Origin: Marinococcus sp. PL1-022
Lineage (GTDB): Bacteria; Bacillota; Bacilli; Bacillales; Marinococcaceae
Length of the DNA stretch: 64,000 nt
Direction: 5' to 3'
NCBI RefSeq assembly: GCF_033845285.1
Contig: NZ_JAWXCX010000001.1
Location: 2,681,495 to 2,745,494, forward strand
Under the pieces are notes generated by a model that worked only from the letters and a program-made list of their open reading frames with translations, was not told where the DNA came from and made no database searches. Of this stretch, positions 49,793 through 58,472 are shown piece after piece. Each line of letters opens with the position of its first letter. Within the stretch, counting starts at the first letter, position 1. The position numbers and the translations under genes were made by a program.

Positions 49793-49885
49793 ATGAGAAA
49801 ATTAATTAAAATGGCTGTCAAAGTTGGACCTTTTGTTTATCCGTATGTACGAAAATGGTGGAAAAACCGCAAACAAAAGCGCTGA
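49793..49885 (+). CDS. Very small cationic protein, 30 residues
   Basis: MRKLIKMAVKVGPFVYP, then YVRKWWKNRKQKR: an amphipathic or hydrophobic middle with a basic tail. ATG after GGAGG at longish spacing (13 bases). Tiny proteins with KxGPxVYPxxRKxxKNRK occur in Bacillaceae in my recollection, which supports it as real, but no function is known. Too short for routine gene callers. Confidence 0.5.
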   Translation: MRKLIKMAVKVGPFVYPYVRKWWKNRKQKR

Positions 49886-49987
49886 AGGTATAAAGCGCTC
49901 AAATAAACGCTGAAAAAGACAGCCGTTCTCGCATAAAGAGGGCGGTTCTTCTTATGTCCAAAAAACCGCCTCATCCATGTTCGACGC

Positions 49988-50965
49988 CTACTCTCTGCCT
50001 TTGCCCCAAACCTTTTTGTTGACAAGCGCTTCCGGTTTTTCTCCCGCCAGAGCCTTTACACACTGCCCGGCGGCCTCCATATACATTGCTTCCCGGGTTT
50101 CGGTCGTCCCGGTGCCGATATGAGGAAGCAGTGTCACTTCAGGCATCGTGAAAAACGGATGGTCCGAGGGGAGCGGTTCCTCTTCAAATACATCGAGGCC
50201 TGCCGCGAAAATCTCTTTTTCCTGAAGGGCGGTGATCAGTGCCTGCTCATCGACGACAGACCCGCGCCCACCGTTTAGAAATACCGCTGTTGATTTCATT
50301 TTCCGGAAGGCCTCTGCGCCGATCATATGCTTTGTTTCACTAGTTAATGGCAGCAGTACCATTACCATATCTGACGAAGCGAGCAGATCACCTAGCTGTT
50401 CATAGACGGCCCCGGTTTCTTTTTCTGCCTCTTCGTGCCGGGAACGGTTATAGTAGCTGACCTCCATCCGGAAGCCTTCCTTTGCCCGGCGGGCGATTTC
50501 TTTTCCTATGCCGCCCATGCCAATGATGCCGAGCTTTTTATGATGAACGTTCAGGCCGAACCACTCCTTTGGCGCGTTCCGGTCCCATTGTCCATTTTTC
50601 ACAAGTTCATGCATCTCCATCAGACGCCGGGAAGCGCCGATCATCAGCCCAAACATCGTGTCTGCCATCGTATCAACGACCGCCGATGGAGTATTTGTGA
50701 CCACAATGCCCTCCTCTGTAAGCAGGTCTACATCGAGGTTGTCCACCCCGGCTGAAGCATTACTTACTACCCGAAGCTCCGGTGCCTGGTCCAGCAGCTC
50801 CTGATTCACCGGGAGACCCGCTCCGATAAGCGCCTCCGCTTTCGGCAGCATTTCCATGAATTTTTCCCGTTCTTTGTTCGGGCGGATCACATGAAGCTCT
50901 GCATTTTCTTCCAGGTACTTCCGGACGTGCTCCGGGGGATTCGTATAGGCAATAATAACAGACAT
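49988..50965 (-). CDS. D-2-hydroxyacid dehydrogenase, copy 2
   Basis: 325 residues, ATG after AAAGGAG. GIIGMGGIGKEIA, LNGGRGSVVDE, FEEEPLPSDHPF and LPHIGTGT give the NAD site and the Arg-Glu-His catalytic set. Paralogue of the enzyme at 48481 with conserved order of motifs. Probably reduces glyoxylate or hydroxypyruvate. Flanked by SigB-like small genes, though no SigB promoter is evident for it. Confidence 0.9.
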   Translation of the reverse strand: MSVIIAYTNPPEHVRKYLEENAELHVIRPNKEREKFMEMLPKAEALIGAGLPVNQELLDQAPELRVVSNASAGVDNLDVDLLTEEGIVVTNTPSAVVDTMADTMFGLMIGASRRLMEMHELVKNGQWDRNAPKEWFGLNVHHKKLGIIGMGGIGKEIARRAKEGFRMEVSYYNRSRHEEAEKETGAVYEQLGDLLASSDMVMVLLPLTSETKHMIGAEAFRKMKSTAVFLNGGRGSVVDEQALITALQEKEIFAAGLDVFEEEPLPSDHPFFTMPEVTLLPHIGTGTTETREAMYMEAAGQCVKALAGEKPEALVNKKVWGKGRE

Positions 50966-51007
50966 ACAGGCATGCTCCTTTGCGTACGTATTTTTGTTGA
51001 ATCATTT

Positions 51008-51033
51008 GTTTTATCCCAGGCTTCACCGGGAAT
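51008..51033 (+). promoter_or_regulatory. SigB-like promoter of the csbD-type gene
   Basis: GTTTTA (51008-51013), 14-base spacer, GGGAAT (51028-51033). Good spacing for SigB, and csbD homologues are classic SigB targets. Confidence 0.65.
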
Positions 51034-51070
51034 GATTCCAGTAGGAACCTAAAACAGGAGGTATTCATTT

Positions 51071-51259
51071 ATGGCAGATAAAAAAGGCTTCAGCGATAAA
51101 GTAAAGGGCGCTGTCAATAAAGTAAAAGGCGAAGCAAAGGATCAGGCAGGCAATGCCAAGGACGATCCGAAAATGCAGCGTGACGCCAAGAAGGATAAAG
51201 TAAAAGGCGAAGTGCAGAACAAAGCCGGCGACGCCAAAAGGCAGGACGAGGAAAAATAA
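51071..51259 (+). CDS. CsbD-family general stress protein
   Basis: 62 residues: KVKGAVNKVKGEAKDQAGNA and KVKGEVQNKAGDAKRQ are the repeated CsbD motifs. Highly charged, likely disordered, cytoplasmic. ATG after AACAGGAGG. In B. subtilis csbD belongs to the SigB regulon, and a SigB-like promoter is present here. Convergent with the LOV photoreceptor gene, which in B. subtilis feeds light signals to SigB. Confidence 0.9.
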   Translation: MADKKGFSDKVKGAVNKVKGEAKDQAGNAKDDPKMQRDAKKDKVKGEVQNKAGDAKRQDEEK

Positions 51260-51271
51260 GCAGCATTGGTG

Positions 51272-51302
51272 AAGCCGGAATCCTTAGCATTCCGGCTTTT
51301 TA
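51272..51302 (+). terminator. Terminator between csbD and the LOV gene
   Basis: AAGCCGGAAT pairs with ATTCCGGCTT; TTTTT follows on the plus strand. Confidence 0.85.
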
Positions 51303-52079
51303 CGATATTCCGAGCTCTTGGAGCATTTCCTTCACCGTAGCTGCGGTCCGCAGATAGGAAAGCGAAATGTTCTGCGACGTAAACGCCATCGAAAGCTCCG
51401 GTCTGATGCCGGTTACAATCAGCTCCGAGCCAAGCAGGCGGAGAAGATGATGCAGATTCATAATGCCGTCGGCCACCTGTTCGTCATACTCGTCCATGCC
51501 GGAAAGATCAAGAATCAGCTTTTCATAATGAATATTTCCGTATGCTTCGGAAATTTTATGAAAAATCATTTCAAACCGTTCATAGGATAAATCCCCGACC
51601 ACCGGAAGCACAGATATTTTCTCTGTGATTGGCACAATTGGTGTTGAAAGCCGGTCCACCTGGCGTTCGCTTTTGTCCAGATCGTCTTCGTATTTTTTCT
51701 GACGGGTAATGTCGCGCTGAACGCCAAGAAAATACAGGCGGCTTTCCATATAAATGGGCTCAATGTAAATTTCATTCCAGAACGGCGTGCCGTCCTTCTT
51801 AAAATTTTCGAGCTCCAGGACGCATTCCTCCCGGGCAGCCACCGCCCGTTTCATATTTTCTATTGCCTGCTCGTTTCTATTTTCCCCCTGGAGAAACCGA
51901 CAGTTATGCCCTACGCTTTCTTCATACGTATAGCCGGTAACATCAGTGAAACCCCGGTTTACATAAACAATGGGGTTATCCTCCTTGTTCGGGTCTGTGA
52001 TAACAAGCCCGACCTTCGAATGATCGATCGCTTTTAAAATTAACGAGTCTGTCAAAATATCATCGTTAAACTCATCCAT
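51300..52079 (-). CDS. ytvA: Blue-light photoreceptor, LOV-STAS protein (YtvA-like)
   Basis: 259 residues. LOV/PAS domain (about 15-125) with the flavin-adduct motif GHNCRFLQG (Cys60), then a linker coiled coil (QKKYEDDLDKSERQVDRL, 127-146) and a C-terminal STAS domain (about 150-255; LDLSGMDEYDEQVADGIMNL). YtvA joins the stressosome and activates SigB in blue light. All flavin-contact residues near the Cys appear normal, so it should be photoactive. Its neighbour csbD is a SigB-type gene. The 230 bases upstream show no other gene. Confidence 0.93.
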   Translation of the reverse strand: MDEFNDDILTDSLILKAIDHSKVGLVITDPNKEDNPIVYVNRGFTDVTGYTYEESVGHNCRFLQGENRNEQAIENMKRAVAAREECVLELENFKKDGTPFWNEIYIEPIYMESRLYFLGVQRDITRQKKYEDDLDKSERQVDRLSTPIVPITEKISVLPVVGDLSYERFEMIFHKISEAYGNIHYEKLILDLSGMDEYDEQVADGIMNLHHLLRLLGSELIVTGIRPELSMAFTSQNISLSYLRTAATVKEMLQELGIS

Positions 52080-52309
52080 GAGGCGTGCAATCCTTTCCTA
52101 ATCCAATTGTTTATTATGTACCTCATATCTGCTATTCCTTTTTTCTGCTGCGCTGTAAACTTCCATTTTTTTCTCCCGGGTACATTCCTTTTCCATTATA
52201 ATAGAGAGACGATTTTAAAGAAATTGCTCCCGTTGTAAGTTTTTAAAAAACGGGTATGCTGTGCGTAAGCAGCCTCTGTTAAAAAATTGTCGTTTAAAGG
52301 AGCTTCGAT

Positions 52310-53494
52310 ATGTACGATTATATCATTATCGGCGGCGGAATCGTCGGGCTTGCTGCAGCTTATGCGCTGCTTGAAGAAGAACCCGGCGCCGGAGTAGTCG
52401 TTTTAGAAAAAGAATCCCATCTGGCCTCGCATCAGACAGGCAGAAACAGCGGCGTTATTCATTCCGGCATTTATTACCGTCCCGGCAGCCTGAAGGCCCT
52501 GCTTACGGAAAAGGGGCGGAAATCGCTCGCTGCTTTCTGCGATCAGCACGGGGTCGACTATACGATTTGCGGAAAGATCATTGCCGCCAGAGACGAAAAT
52601 GAATTACTGCAGCTGCGGAAGCTATACGAGCGCGGCAGGCAAAACGGCCTGCAGCCGCGTTATCTGTCGCTTGAAGAGCTTGCAGAAAGAGAGCCGTACG
52701 TAAGTGCCCAGCACGCACTGCTTGTGCCCGAAACCGGTATCGTCGACTACGGTGAGGTGGCCCAGGCTCTTTCGGCCGAAATCCGCCGGCGGGGCGGAGA
52801 CATCCTGATCGGTCAGCAGGCCGGACAAATTCAGGAAATGGAAGAGAGCGTGAGTGTCACTACCCAGGACCAGACGTTTTCCGGCCGGAAGCTCGTCAAC
52901 TGCGCCGGGCTGCAAAGTGATAAAATTGCCCGTATGGCCGGGTACCATACAGATGTCCGCATCGTCCCGTTCCGCGGGGAATACTATACGCTCGCTCCGG
53001 AGGCTGAACATAAAGTCTCCTGGCTCGTCTACCCGGTACCGGACCCGGCGTTTCCATTTCTCGGCGTTCATTTCACCCGGATGAGCCAGGGCGGCGTAGA
53101 GGCCGGCCCGAACGCCGTATTAAGCTTTGAGCGGGAAGGATACGGAAAAATGGCCGTAAACCCGGCAGATGCCTGGGAGCATCTTCGTTCCCCCGGACTA
53201 AGGAAGCTTGCTTCCCGGTACTGGAGGGAAGGAGCGCAGGAATACGTTCGTTCGTTTTCCAGGCAGGCATTTACCGCAGAGCTGCAGCAGCTGATTCCTT
53301 CTCTTGCAGCGGATGATCTAATGCCCGGCGAGCCAGGAATACGCGCCCAGGCCATTCAGGAGGACGGGACGCTGATGGACGACTTCTTTTTTATTACGGG
53401 ATCCCGCAGCCTGCACGTATTAAATGCCCCGTCGCCCGCAGCAACAGCTTCGCTTGAAATCGGAAAAACGATAGCCCGAAAAGTGAAAGGATGA
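52310..53494 (+). CDS. lhgO: L-2-hydroxyglutarate oxidase (LhgO)
   Basis: 394 residues, ATG after AAAGGAG. FAD-dependent DAO fold: YDYIIIGGGIVGLAAAYALL, SHQTGRNSGVIHSGIYY, PFRGEYY, PAFPFLGVHFTR. Oxidises L-2-hydroxyglutarate, a product of promiscuous dehydrogenases, to 2-oxoglutarate, passing electrons to quinone or oxygen. The VOC gene follows after seven bases, making a two-gene operon. The C-terminal NAPSPAATASLEIGKTIA is family-typical. Confidence 0.92.
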   Translation: MYDYIIIGGGIVGLAAAYALLEEEPGAGVVVLEKESHLASHQTGRNSGVIHSGIYYRPGSLKALLTEKGRKSLAAFCDQHGVDYTICGKIIAARDENELLQLRKLYERGRQNGLQPRYLSLEELAEREPYVSAQHALLVPETGIVDYGEVAQALSAEIRRRGGDILIGQQAGQIQEMEESVSVTTQDQTFSGRKLVNCAGLQSDKIARMAGYHTDVRIVPFRGEYYTLAPEAEHKVSWLVYPVPDPAFPFLGVHFTRMSQGGVEAGPNAVLSFEREGYGKMAVNPADAWEHLRSPGLRKLASRYWREGAQEYVRSFSRQAFTAELQQLIPSLAADDLMPGEPGIRAQAIQEDGTLMDDFFFITGSRSLHVLNAPSPAATASLEIGKTIARKVKG

Positions 53495-53501
53495 CTCTCT
53501 T

Positions 53502-53864
53502 ATGACATTGTTTACCGGGATTGATCACGTACAGCTTGCCGCCCCACCGGAAAGTGAAGAACAAGCCCGCCATTTTTTCCATACTATCCTTGGTATGCCC
53601 GAGATACCAAAGCCCGAGGATCTGGCCAAGCGCGGCGGTGTTTGGTTTGACTGCGGCGGCCTTGAGGTCCATATTGGCATTGAAGAGCCGTTTTCCCCGG
53701 CCCGAAAGGCCCATCCGGCGCTCCGGGTACACAGCCTTGAGCTTGCCAGAGAGCGCCTGCAGGAGTTTAACTGGCCTGTAAAGCCCGAAGAGCCGCTGAA
53801 CGGCTCACCCCGCTTTTATACGGAGGACCCGTTTGGCAACCGCATCGAACTGATTGAAAGATAG
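53502..53864 (+). CDS. VOC-family protein
   Basis: 120 residues: IDHVQLAAPP at the start, VWFDCGGLEVHIGIEE in the middle, and YTEDPFGNRIELIER at the end, i.e. a complete VOC domain. Ribosome site AAAGGATG lies in the end of lhgO. Small glyoxalase-type or bleomycin-resistance-type protein; substrate unknown. Confidence 0.85.
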   Translation: MTLFTGIDHVQLAAPPESEEQARHFFHTILGMPEIPKPEDLAKRGGVWFDCGGLEVHIGIEEPFSPARKAHPALRVHSLELARERLQEFNWPVKPEEPLNGSPRFYTEDPFGNRIELIER

Positions 53865-53866
53865 TA

Positions 53867-53897
53867 AAAAGCCCCCGGCGGCAGATGCCGGGGGCTT
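53867..53897. terminator. Bidirectional terminator after lhgO-VOC
   Basis: AAGCCCCCGGC and GCCGGGGGCTT form a strong stem between convergent genes. Confidence 0.85.
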
Positions 53898-53909
53898 CTA
53901 ATATCAGCT

Positions 53910-54092
53910 TTACAGACTGAGCATTTTCACCGAGTTTGGATACAATTCTTCCTTCAACTGCTCATACATCGTCGTCGCACAGTCTTTTCCCTCTAAAATT
54001 AATTCTTCTTTTGCCTCCCGGCCCTTATAGTTCTTTAATGAAATCTCATGGCCGTCCTGGTCTACCGCGATCAGCATATACTTTTGCTTCAT
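53910..54092 (-). CDS. Uncharacterised 60-residue protein
   Basis: ATG 54092 with AAGGGGGAG upstream. KQKYMLIAVDQDGHEISLKN, then REAKEELILEGKDCATTMYE: a small mixed alpha/beta domain with no signal or membrane segment. Family not recognised. A longer upstream frame has no ribosome site and is rejected. Confidence 0.65.
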   Translation of the reverse strand: MKQKYMLIAVDQDGHEISLKNYKGREAKEELILEGKDCATTMYEQLKEELYPNSVKMLSL

Positions 54093-54395
54093 GGATGCTC
54101 CCCCTTTTTCACTTCCCTCTCTTTTTTCAGCCGTTGTGTGTTTCTTCTGCTCAGATATGCCGTTACTGGTACATTTCTGTTGGTTTAAATTACTGGTTGT
54201 TTGTTTAAGGTTAAATGGGCTGTCAGAAATATTATTTTCCCGCATACCGCCCGGTGTAAACTTTCCCCGCTTAATACTATCTGCTTACAGTCCATGGTTT
54301 TCTTTTTTGTTGTTCCGGGTACATAGTCTTTAAGTAAATTATTATATACCGCTCTTATTCATGATATTTATTATACGCCGAGGGAGTGAAATACG
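54093..54395. other. Divergent intergenic region, no gene seen
   Basis: About 300 AT-rich bases between two small divergent genes. It must hold both promoters, but no clear -35/-10 pair or operator stands out. Confidence 0.4.
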
Positions 54396-54608
54396 ATGGA
54401 CTACTCCATGTCGCGTCAGGTTATTTACTGCTCGATCACGAACCAGAAGGTGCTTCACGAATTATCCTACGTTTATAAAGACGGTGTGTTTGACTCTGTT
54501 GCTACGTGCACAGGAGTGTCAGAGGCCTGCACTGATTGTCCTCTGCTGGAATTCAACCGTGTATACGAAGCAGCACCCACCCCCAGGAAACAACTGGTCA
54601 GTGGATGA
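54396..54608 (+). CDS. Small Cys-containing protein, 70 residues
   Basis: ATG after CGAGGGAG. MDYSMSRQVIYCSITNQKVL ... VATCTGVSEACTDCPLLEFN: four Cys, three clustered as CxxxxxxCxxC, which could bind zinc or a cluster. No family recognised. Followed by a terminator and convergent with a zinc-ribbon gene. Confidence 0.65.
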   Translation: MDYSMSRQVIYCSITNQKVLHELSYVYKDGVFDSVATCTGVSEACTDCPLLEFNRVYEAAPTPRKQLVSG

Positions 54609-54625
54609 TATCTTTGTTCATAAAA

Positions 54626-54667
54626 AATCTTCCTTTCCACTTGCGCGTGGTCAGGAAGATTTCTTTT
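54626..54667. terminator. Terminator between two small convergent genes
   Basis: AAATCTTCCT pairs with AGGAAGATTT, followed by CTTTTG. It overlaps the end of the zinc-ribbon gene on the minus strand. Confidence 0.65.
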
Positions 54668-54998
54668 GTTTATTTTTATAATAGCGCAGGGTCTTCTGGG
54701 TATCATTTAAATCCCGCATCAGCCGGTAGGGCTTGCTTGCCAGCCGGAACGGCATCCGTACGACAAACGGCGTCCTGCTTTCTTTGTATTCCTCTGTCAG
54801 GCGTGTGGGCTTGGTAGTCACGCGGTCATACACTTCGCTGTACCATTCCTTCATGATATCGCGGTTTAATGTGAGCTCCCGGCCGCACGTGCGGCACTCC
54901 ATGCTGTACACGTCCCCATTAATATATTCCACGTTGTGGGGCGTCTCTTCCTTACAATGAGCACACTGTAAGTAAATAAGCTCCTTACGTTTTTTCAT
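54651..54998 (-). CDS. Zinc-ribbon protein, 115 residues
   Basis: ATG after AAAGGAGGGG. Two CxxC knuckles, QCAHCKEET and ECRTCGREL, in the first 40 residues form a zinc ribbon. The remainder is basic (RMPFRLASKPYRLMRDL, YYKNKQKK). Possibly nucleic-acid-associated. Found in Bacillaceae as 'bh' type hypothetical proteins; function unknown. Confidence 0.75.
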   Translation of the reverse strand: MKKRKELIYLQCAHCKEETPHNVEYINGDVYSMECRTCGRELTLNRDIMKEWYSEVYDRVTTKPTRLTEEYKESRTPFVVRMPFRLASKPYRLMRDLNDTQKTLRYYKNKQKKSS

Positions 54999-55053
54999 CG
55001 CTTCAGCCCCTCCTTTACTTATTACTCTTTTATTATACCACGATTTGAAGACG

Positions 55054-55091
55054 GAAAAAGAAGCGGCCGCTAATTTCGGCAGCGCTTCCTT
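55054..55091 (-). terminator. Terminator of the glucitol-PTS operon
   Basis: GAAGCGCTGCC pairs with GCGGCCGCTTC imperfectly on the minus strand, followed by TTTTTCC. Confidence 0.65.
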
Positions 55092-55097
55092 CTCCTT

Positions 55098-56390
55098 TTA
55101 TTTCCACTCATGATCCTGCATTTTCCTAAGACGCCAGATCGTTGATTCCACTGTCTGCTCGACATCCTGATACGTAATGATTTCTCCTTTTTTTACAGGG
55201 CGTGTCATTCGTACATTTTTGTCCACCAGGCCAATCGGAAGTGCTCCCTTCTCTTTTGCTTCGGGAGCTTCCATCACAGTACCGTAAATGGTAAAGCCGC
55301 CAATCGAATCCAGATGCTCATCCGCTTCCAGATCACGCTTCGCCACAGCCACTGTTTCAGCAACATGGCCCGCGTCGGGAGCAATCGTTGCCTGACCGTC
55401 CAGGTAAGCGCGTGCCACGGAAAGCGGCGTTTCCAGGCTTGTCAGGTGGTATGGCCGGTACAGTACGTAGTTCGGGCCGTCTCCCATTTTTAAATATTTC
55501 ATTTCCGCATTCACTTCCTCCATGCCGGAAGCAACGATGGCAAACACGCCCGGGGCGATGCCGTTAATGTATTCCACAATGTGCTGCTTTGCGACTTTTC
55601 CTCCCTGCTCCCGCAGCTGGAAGAGCTCCGGCAGATCGGCGACTCCGGCTTCGAAGCCGTTCATGCCCGGCTTCTCCGGCACAAACCCGGTCGCGTTCGC
55701 TACGGCATTCATTTCCACCATCGTTTTTGTGCCATCCTGGAAGGAGGCAAGCATTTTCGGGCTTGATCCCTTCTCTTTGGCTTCCGCTGCTGCCGTGTCC
55801 GGATTCGCTTCAACATTTAACGGATTGTTTTTGCCCTTCCCAAGCGCCACCACCTCAAAGCCAATCGCATCGGCAAAATCATACAGCTCCATAATCGCTC
55901 CCGGCTCATCTCCTGCCGACCCGGTGTACACGACGCCGCTTGCATCCGCCATCCGTTTCAGCAGCGGCCCGACAGTAACATCCGCCTCGACGTTCAGCAT
56001 GACGATATGCTTCCGGCTCAAAATCGCGTTCCAGGCAATTTCTGCGCCGATATTCGGTACCCCGGTCGCATCCACAATCACATCCACTTCATCGAGTGCG
56101 CATACGAGCAGTGCTTTGGTGGAAGCCACCACTTTGTTCATGCGGATAGCCTGCGAGGCTTCTTCTTTATCGTTAGTAGAAACAATATTTCCCCGCTCAA
56201 TGCCGGCATGCCCGTACGCGTTAATGACGTTATCTTCATTTATGTCAGCGGTAATGACGACCCGCATGCCCTTCATATTTTCAATCTGCGCGATCATGCC
56301 GCGACCCATCTGGCCGGCGCCGACAAGACCCACCTTAATGTAGCGGCCCTCTTTTTCGAGCGCCTGCAGCTTTCGGTTAATTCCTATCAT
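55098..56390 (-). CDS. NAD(P)-dependent oxidoreductase with C-terminal SAF domain (COG4091-type)
   Basis: 430 residues. N-terminal Rossmann domain with GLVGAGQMGRGMI (about 20-32), a homoserine-dehydrogenase-like middle (VDVIVDATGVPNIGAEIAW, YTGSAGDEPGAIMELYDFA, GKGKNNPLN), and a C-terminal SAF domain (about 350-420; VRMTRPVKKGEIITYQDVE). Last gene of an operon encoding a glucitol-type PTS, where one expects sorbitol-6-phosphate dehydrogenase. It presumably converts the imported polyol phosphate, but the reaction is not established for this family as far as I know. Confidence 0.8.
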   Translation of the reverse strand: MIGINRKLQALEKEGRYIKVGLVGAGQMGRGMIAQIENMKGMRVVITADINEDNVINAYGHAGIERGNIVSTNDKEEASQAIRMNKVVASTKALLVCALDEVDVIVDATGVPNIGAEIAWNAILSRKHIVMLNVEADVTVGPLLKRMADASGVVYTGSAGDEPGAIMELYDFADAIGFEVVALGKGKNNPLNVEANPDTAAAEAKEKGSSPKMLASFQDGTKTMVEMNAVANATGFVPEKPGMNGFEAGVADLPELFQLREQGGKVAKQHIVEYINGIAPGVFAIVASGMEEVNAEMKYLKMGDGPNYVLYRPYHLTSLETPLSVARAYLDGQATIAPDAGHVAETVAVAKRDLEADEHLDSIGGFTIYGTVMEAPEAKEKGALPIGLVDKNVRMTRPVKKGEIITYQDVEQTVESTIWRLRKMQDHEWK

Positions 56391-56412
56391 TGCTCTCCAC
56401 TCCTATCCAGCT

Positions 56413-56787
56413 TTATTTTTTACGAAATACGATGGTGCTTCCCACCTGTATCGCGGGCAGCGGCTTGGCTTCTATACAGACCGTCCCCGGCAGATCTGAA
56501 TTTGTCTCTCCGTTAAACTGGAAGGTCGCATGCCCGAGATCCCGCAGCGTTTCATTTGCTTTGCCGCCAACAAACGTCAGGGCAAACACTTCTCCATCAA
56601 TGATCAGCTCATCCCCGGCTTCCAGATCCCCGTTTAACCCTTCGGCATTATGAACGAAGCTGATGTCGTACAAATCCTTCGGGGCTGTTTCGTTGAATAA
56701 AATCATCATGCCATCGTCCATCAGCATCTGGGCGTCCTCTCCAATGCCAACCACAGTGGCTGTAAATACCTCTGCTTTCATCTGCAC
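56413..56787 (-). CDS. srlB: PTS glucitol/sorbitol-type EIIA
   Basis: 124 residues from GTG 56787 with AGGAGG seven bases upstream (the ATG two codons later is the alternative). EIIA-Gut fold: MLFNETAPKDLYD-like MILFNETAPKDLYDISFVHN with the phospho-His in FVHN, and GQATF-like LGHATFQFNG. Transfers phosphate from HPr to EIIB. Between the EIIBC gene and the SAF dehydrogenase gene. Confidence 0.88.
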   Translation of the reverse strand: MQMKAEVFTATVVGIGEDAQMLMDDGMMILFNETAPKDLYDISFVHNAEGLNGDLEAGDELIIDGEVFALTFVGGKANETLRDLGHATFQFNGETNSDLPGTVCIEAKPLPAIQVGSTIVFRKK

Positions 56788-56842
56788 GGTCACTCCTCCT
56801 AAGAAATACAGAGCGGGCAGCGCGTGCCCGCCGTTTTTATTT

Positions 56843-57877
56843 TTATGAATACAGGCCGAAGCTGAAAAGATAAGCGATCACAACGGCAAGCGGTCCGGTA
56901 ATAACCCTCGAGAACAGGACGGCCGGTACGCCGACGGAAATGGTCTCCGGCTTTGCTTCTCCGAGTGTCAGGCCAACCGGTACGAAGTCTGCCCCCACCT
57001 GCGGGTTAATGGCGAAAAGTGCCGGAAGCGCCATTGCCGGCGGAATATTTCCCATGCCGATCTGAGTACCGATAAGCACCCCAACCACCTGGGCAATAAC
57101 AGCGCCCGGACCGAGCAGCGGAGATAAAATTGGAATCGCACATATAAAGGATAAAAGCAGCAGCCCGAAAATATTGCTGGCGAGCGGCGATACAAAGTTT
57201 GCAATCAGATCCCCGATACCGGTAAATGTGATGATCCCGATAATCGTACTGACAAAAGCCATGAATGGAAGAATATTTCGGATGACGGTATCAATTGTTT
57301 CCCGGCCGGCCTGGAAGAATACGCTTACTACGTTGCCGACGGCGCGGCCGATACGTTCGATAATATTTGCCTTTTTCGGCCCGGATCCTTTGGCTTTCAT
57401 TTTCGCGTCGTCTTTAACCTGCCTGGCCACGTCCCGGTCCATCAGGGAGTTGTACGGGGAGGCTTTGTCCTCTGCTTCCGCTTCGGCAGCCGGCACCTCG
57501 TCCTCGCTGATAGCCTTCATGTCCCTTTCAGCTACACCCGAGACAAAATTCTCTTCGTTAATATACTGTGCCAGCGGCCCGGCCGGTGACGTGCCGTGGA
57601 TATTGACCGTCAGCACGCCCATTTTCGGGTAGACCCCGCAGCGTGCGGTGCCACCGCAGTCAATAACTGCTGCGGCGATATTTTCTTTATCATAGGAGGC
57701 TTTGAACCCGTCGACCGCTTCGCCGCCTGAAAGCTCCGCCAGGCGCTCGGCGACCGGGTGAATACCACCTCCGGTTACCGACATAATATACCTTTTCTGA
57801 TCGTTTGGATGAATGACGAGCGGGCCTCCCCAGCCGCCTCTTCCCTTTGTTACCTCTACCGGTTTATATTCAGCCAT
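56843..57877 (-). CDS. srlE: PTS glucitol/sorbitol-type EIIBC
   Basis: 344 residues. N-terminal EIIB (about 1-130) with phospho-Cys74 in [11 protein letters not shown], a charged linker (135-165), then a membrane half of EIIC with about five helices ([34 protein letters not shown]). Receives phosphate from EIIA. Partner of srlA, with which it forms the channel. Confidence 0.9.
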   Translation of the reverse strand: MAEYKPVEVTKGRGGWGGPLVIHPNDQKRYIMSVTGGGIHPVAERLAELSGGEAVDGFKASYDKENIAAAVIDCGGTARCGVYPKMGVLTVNIHGTSPAGPLAQYINEENFVSGVAERDMKAISEDEVPAAEAEAEDKASPYNSLMDRDVARQVKDDAKMKAKGSGPKKANIIERIGRAVGNVVSVFFQAGRETIDTVIRNILPFMAFVSTIIGIITFTGIGDLIANFVSPLASNIFGLLLLSFICAIPILSPLLGPGAVIAQVVGVLIGTQIGMGNIPPAMALPALFAINPQVGADFVPVGLTLGEAKPETISVGVPAVLFSRVITGPLAVVIAYLFSFGLYS

Positions 57878-57911
57878 TGTTCTTCCCTCGCTTTTTCTTT
57901 TAAATTTTCAT

Positions 57912-58472
57912 TTATGCGCTGGCGCTTTTTTCCGTGGAATCATCCTCTGTATTGGCTGCCTGGCGTCTTAGCATGATTGCGGTAATCCATTCGGTCACAA
58001 CGCCGCGAATTAAGATAACGATCAGGCCGACAATAAAGAAGCGGATGGCCAGTGGACCGGCAGACAGACCAAGCGTCGTAATGCCCGCTGAAATTCCTGT
58101 ATAGACAAAAAGCTCAGCCGGGTTCGCGTGAGGAAACAATCCGGTAATCGGATGCACAAATGATACGGCGGAGTCGTAAAACGCCGGCTTCTGCCGCTCC
58201 GGAAGAAAGCGTCCGAACGTGTAGCACATCGGGTTGGTCAGGAAAAACACGGCCAGGACTGGAAACAGCGTATAGCGCAGAAAGAAATATTTGGTGCTTT
58301 TCTGGGCCAGTGAATAAATTCGTTCTTCGCCGATGAATTTAATCATGGCGTTAACAGCGAGAATTAAACATATAAGTGTCGGAATAATACCTGTTACGAG
58401 CCCGACGAACGTTTCGCCGCCTGCCTGGAACATTCCGATAAAGCCTTCTGCTAGCGTTACTAAGAAATCCAT
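57912..58472 (-). CDS. srlA: PTS glucitol/sorbitol-type EIIC
   Basis: 186 residues, about four membrane helices; the family motifs FIGMFQAGGETFVGLVTGII and FLTNPMCYTFGRFLPE are present. ATG after AAAAAGGGGG, overlapping gutM by 13 bases. The PTS transports hexitols in enteric bacteria; here the polyol is unknown. Confidence 0.92.
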   Translation of the reverse strand: MDFLVTLAEGFIGMFQAGGETFVGLVTGIIPTLICLILAVNAMIKFIGEERIYSLAQKSTKYFFLRYTLFPVLAVFFLTNPMCYTFGRFLPERQKPAFYDSAVSFVHPITGLFPHANPAELFVYTGISAGITTLGLSAGPLAIRFFIVGLIVILIRGVVTEWITAIMLRRQAANTEDDSTEKSASA

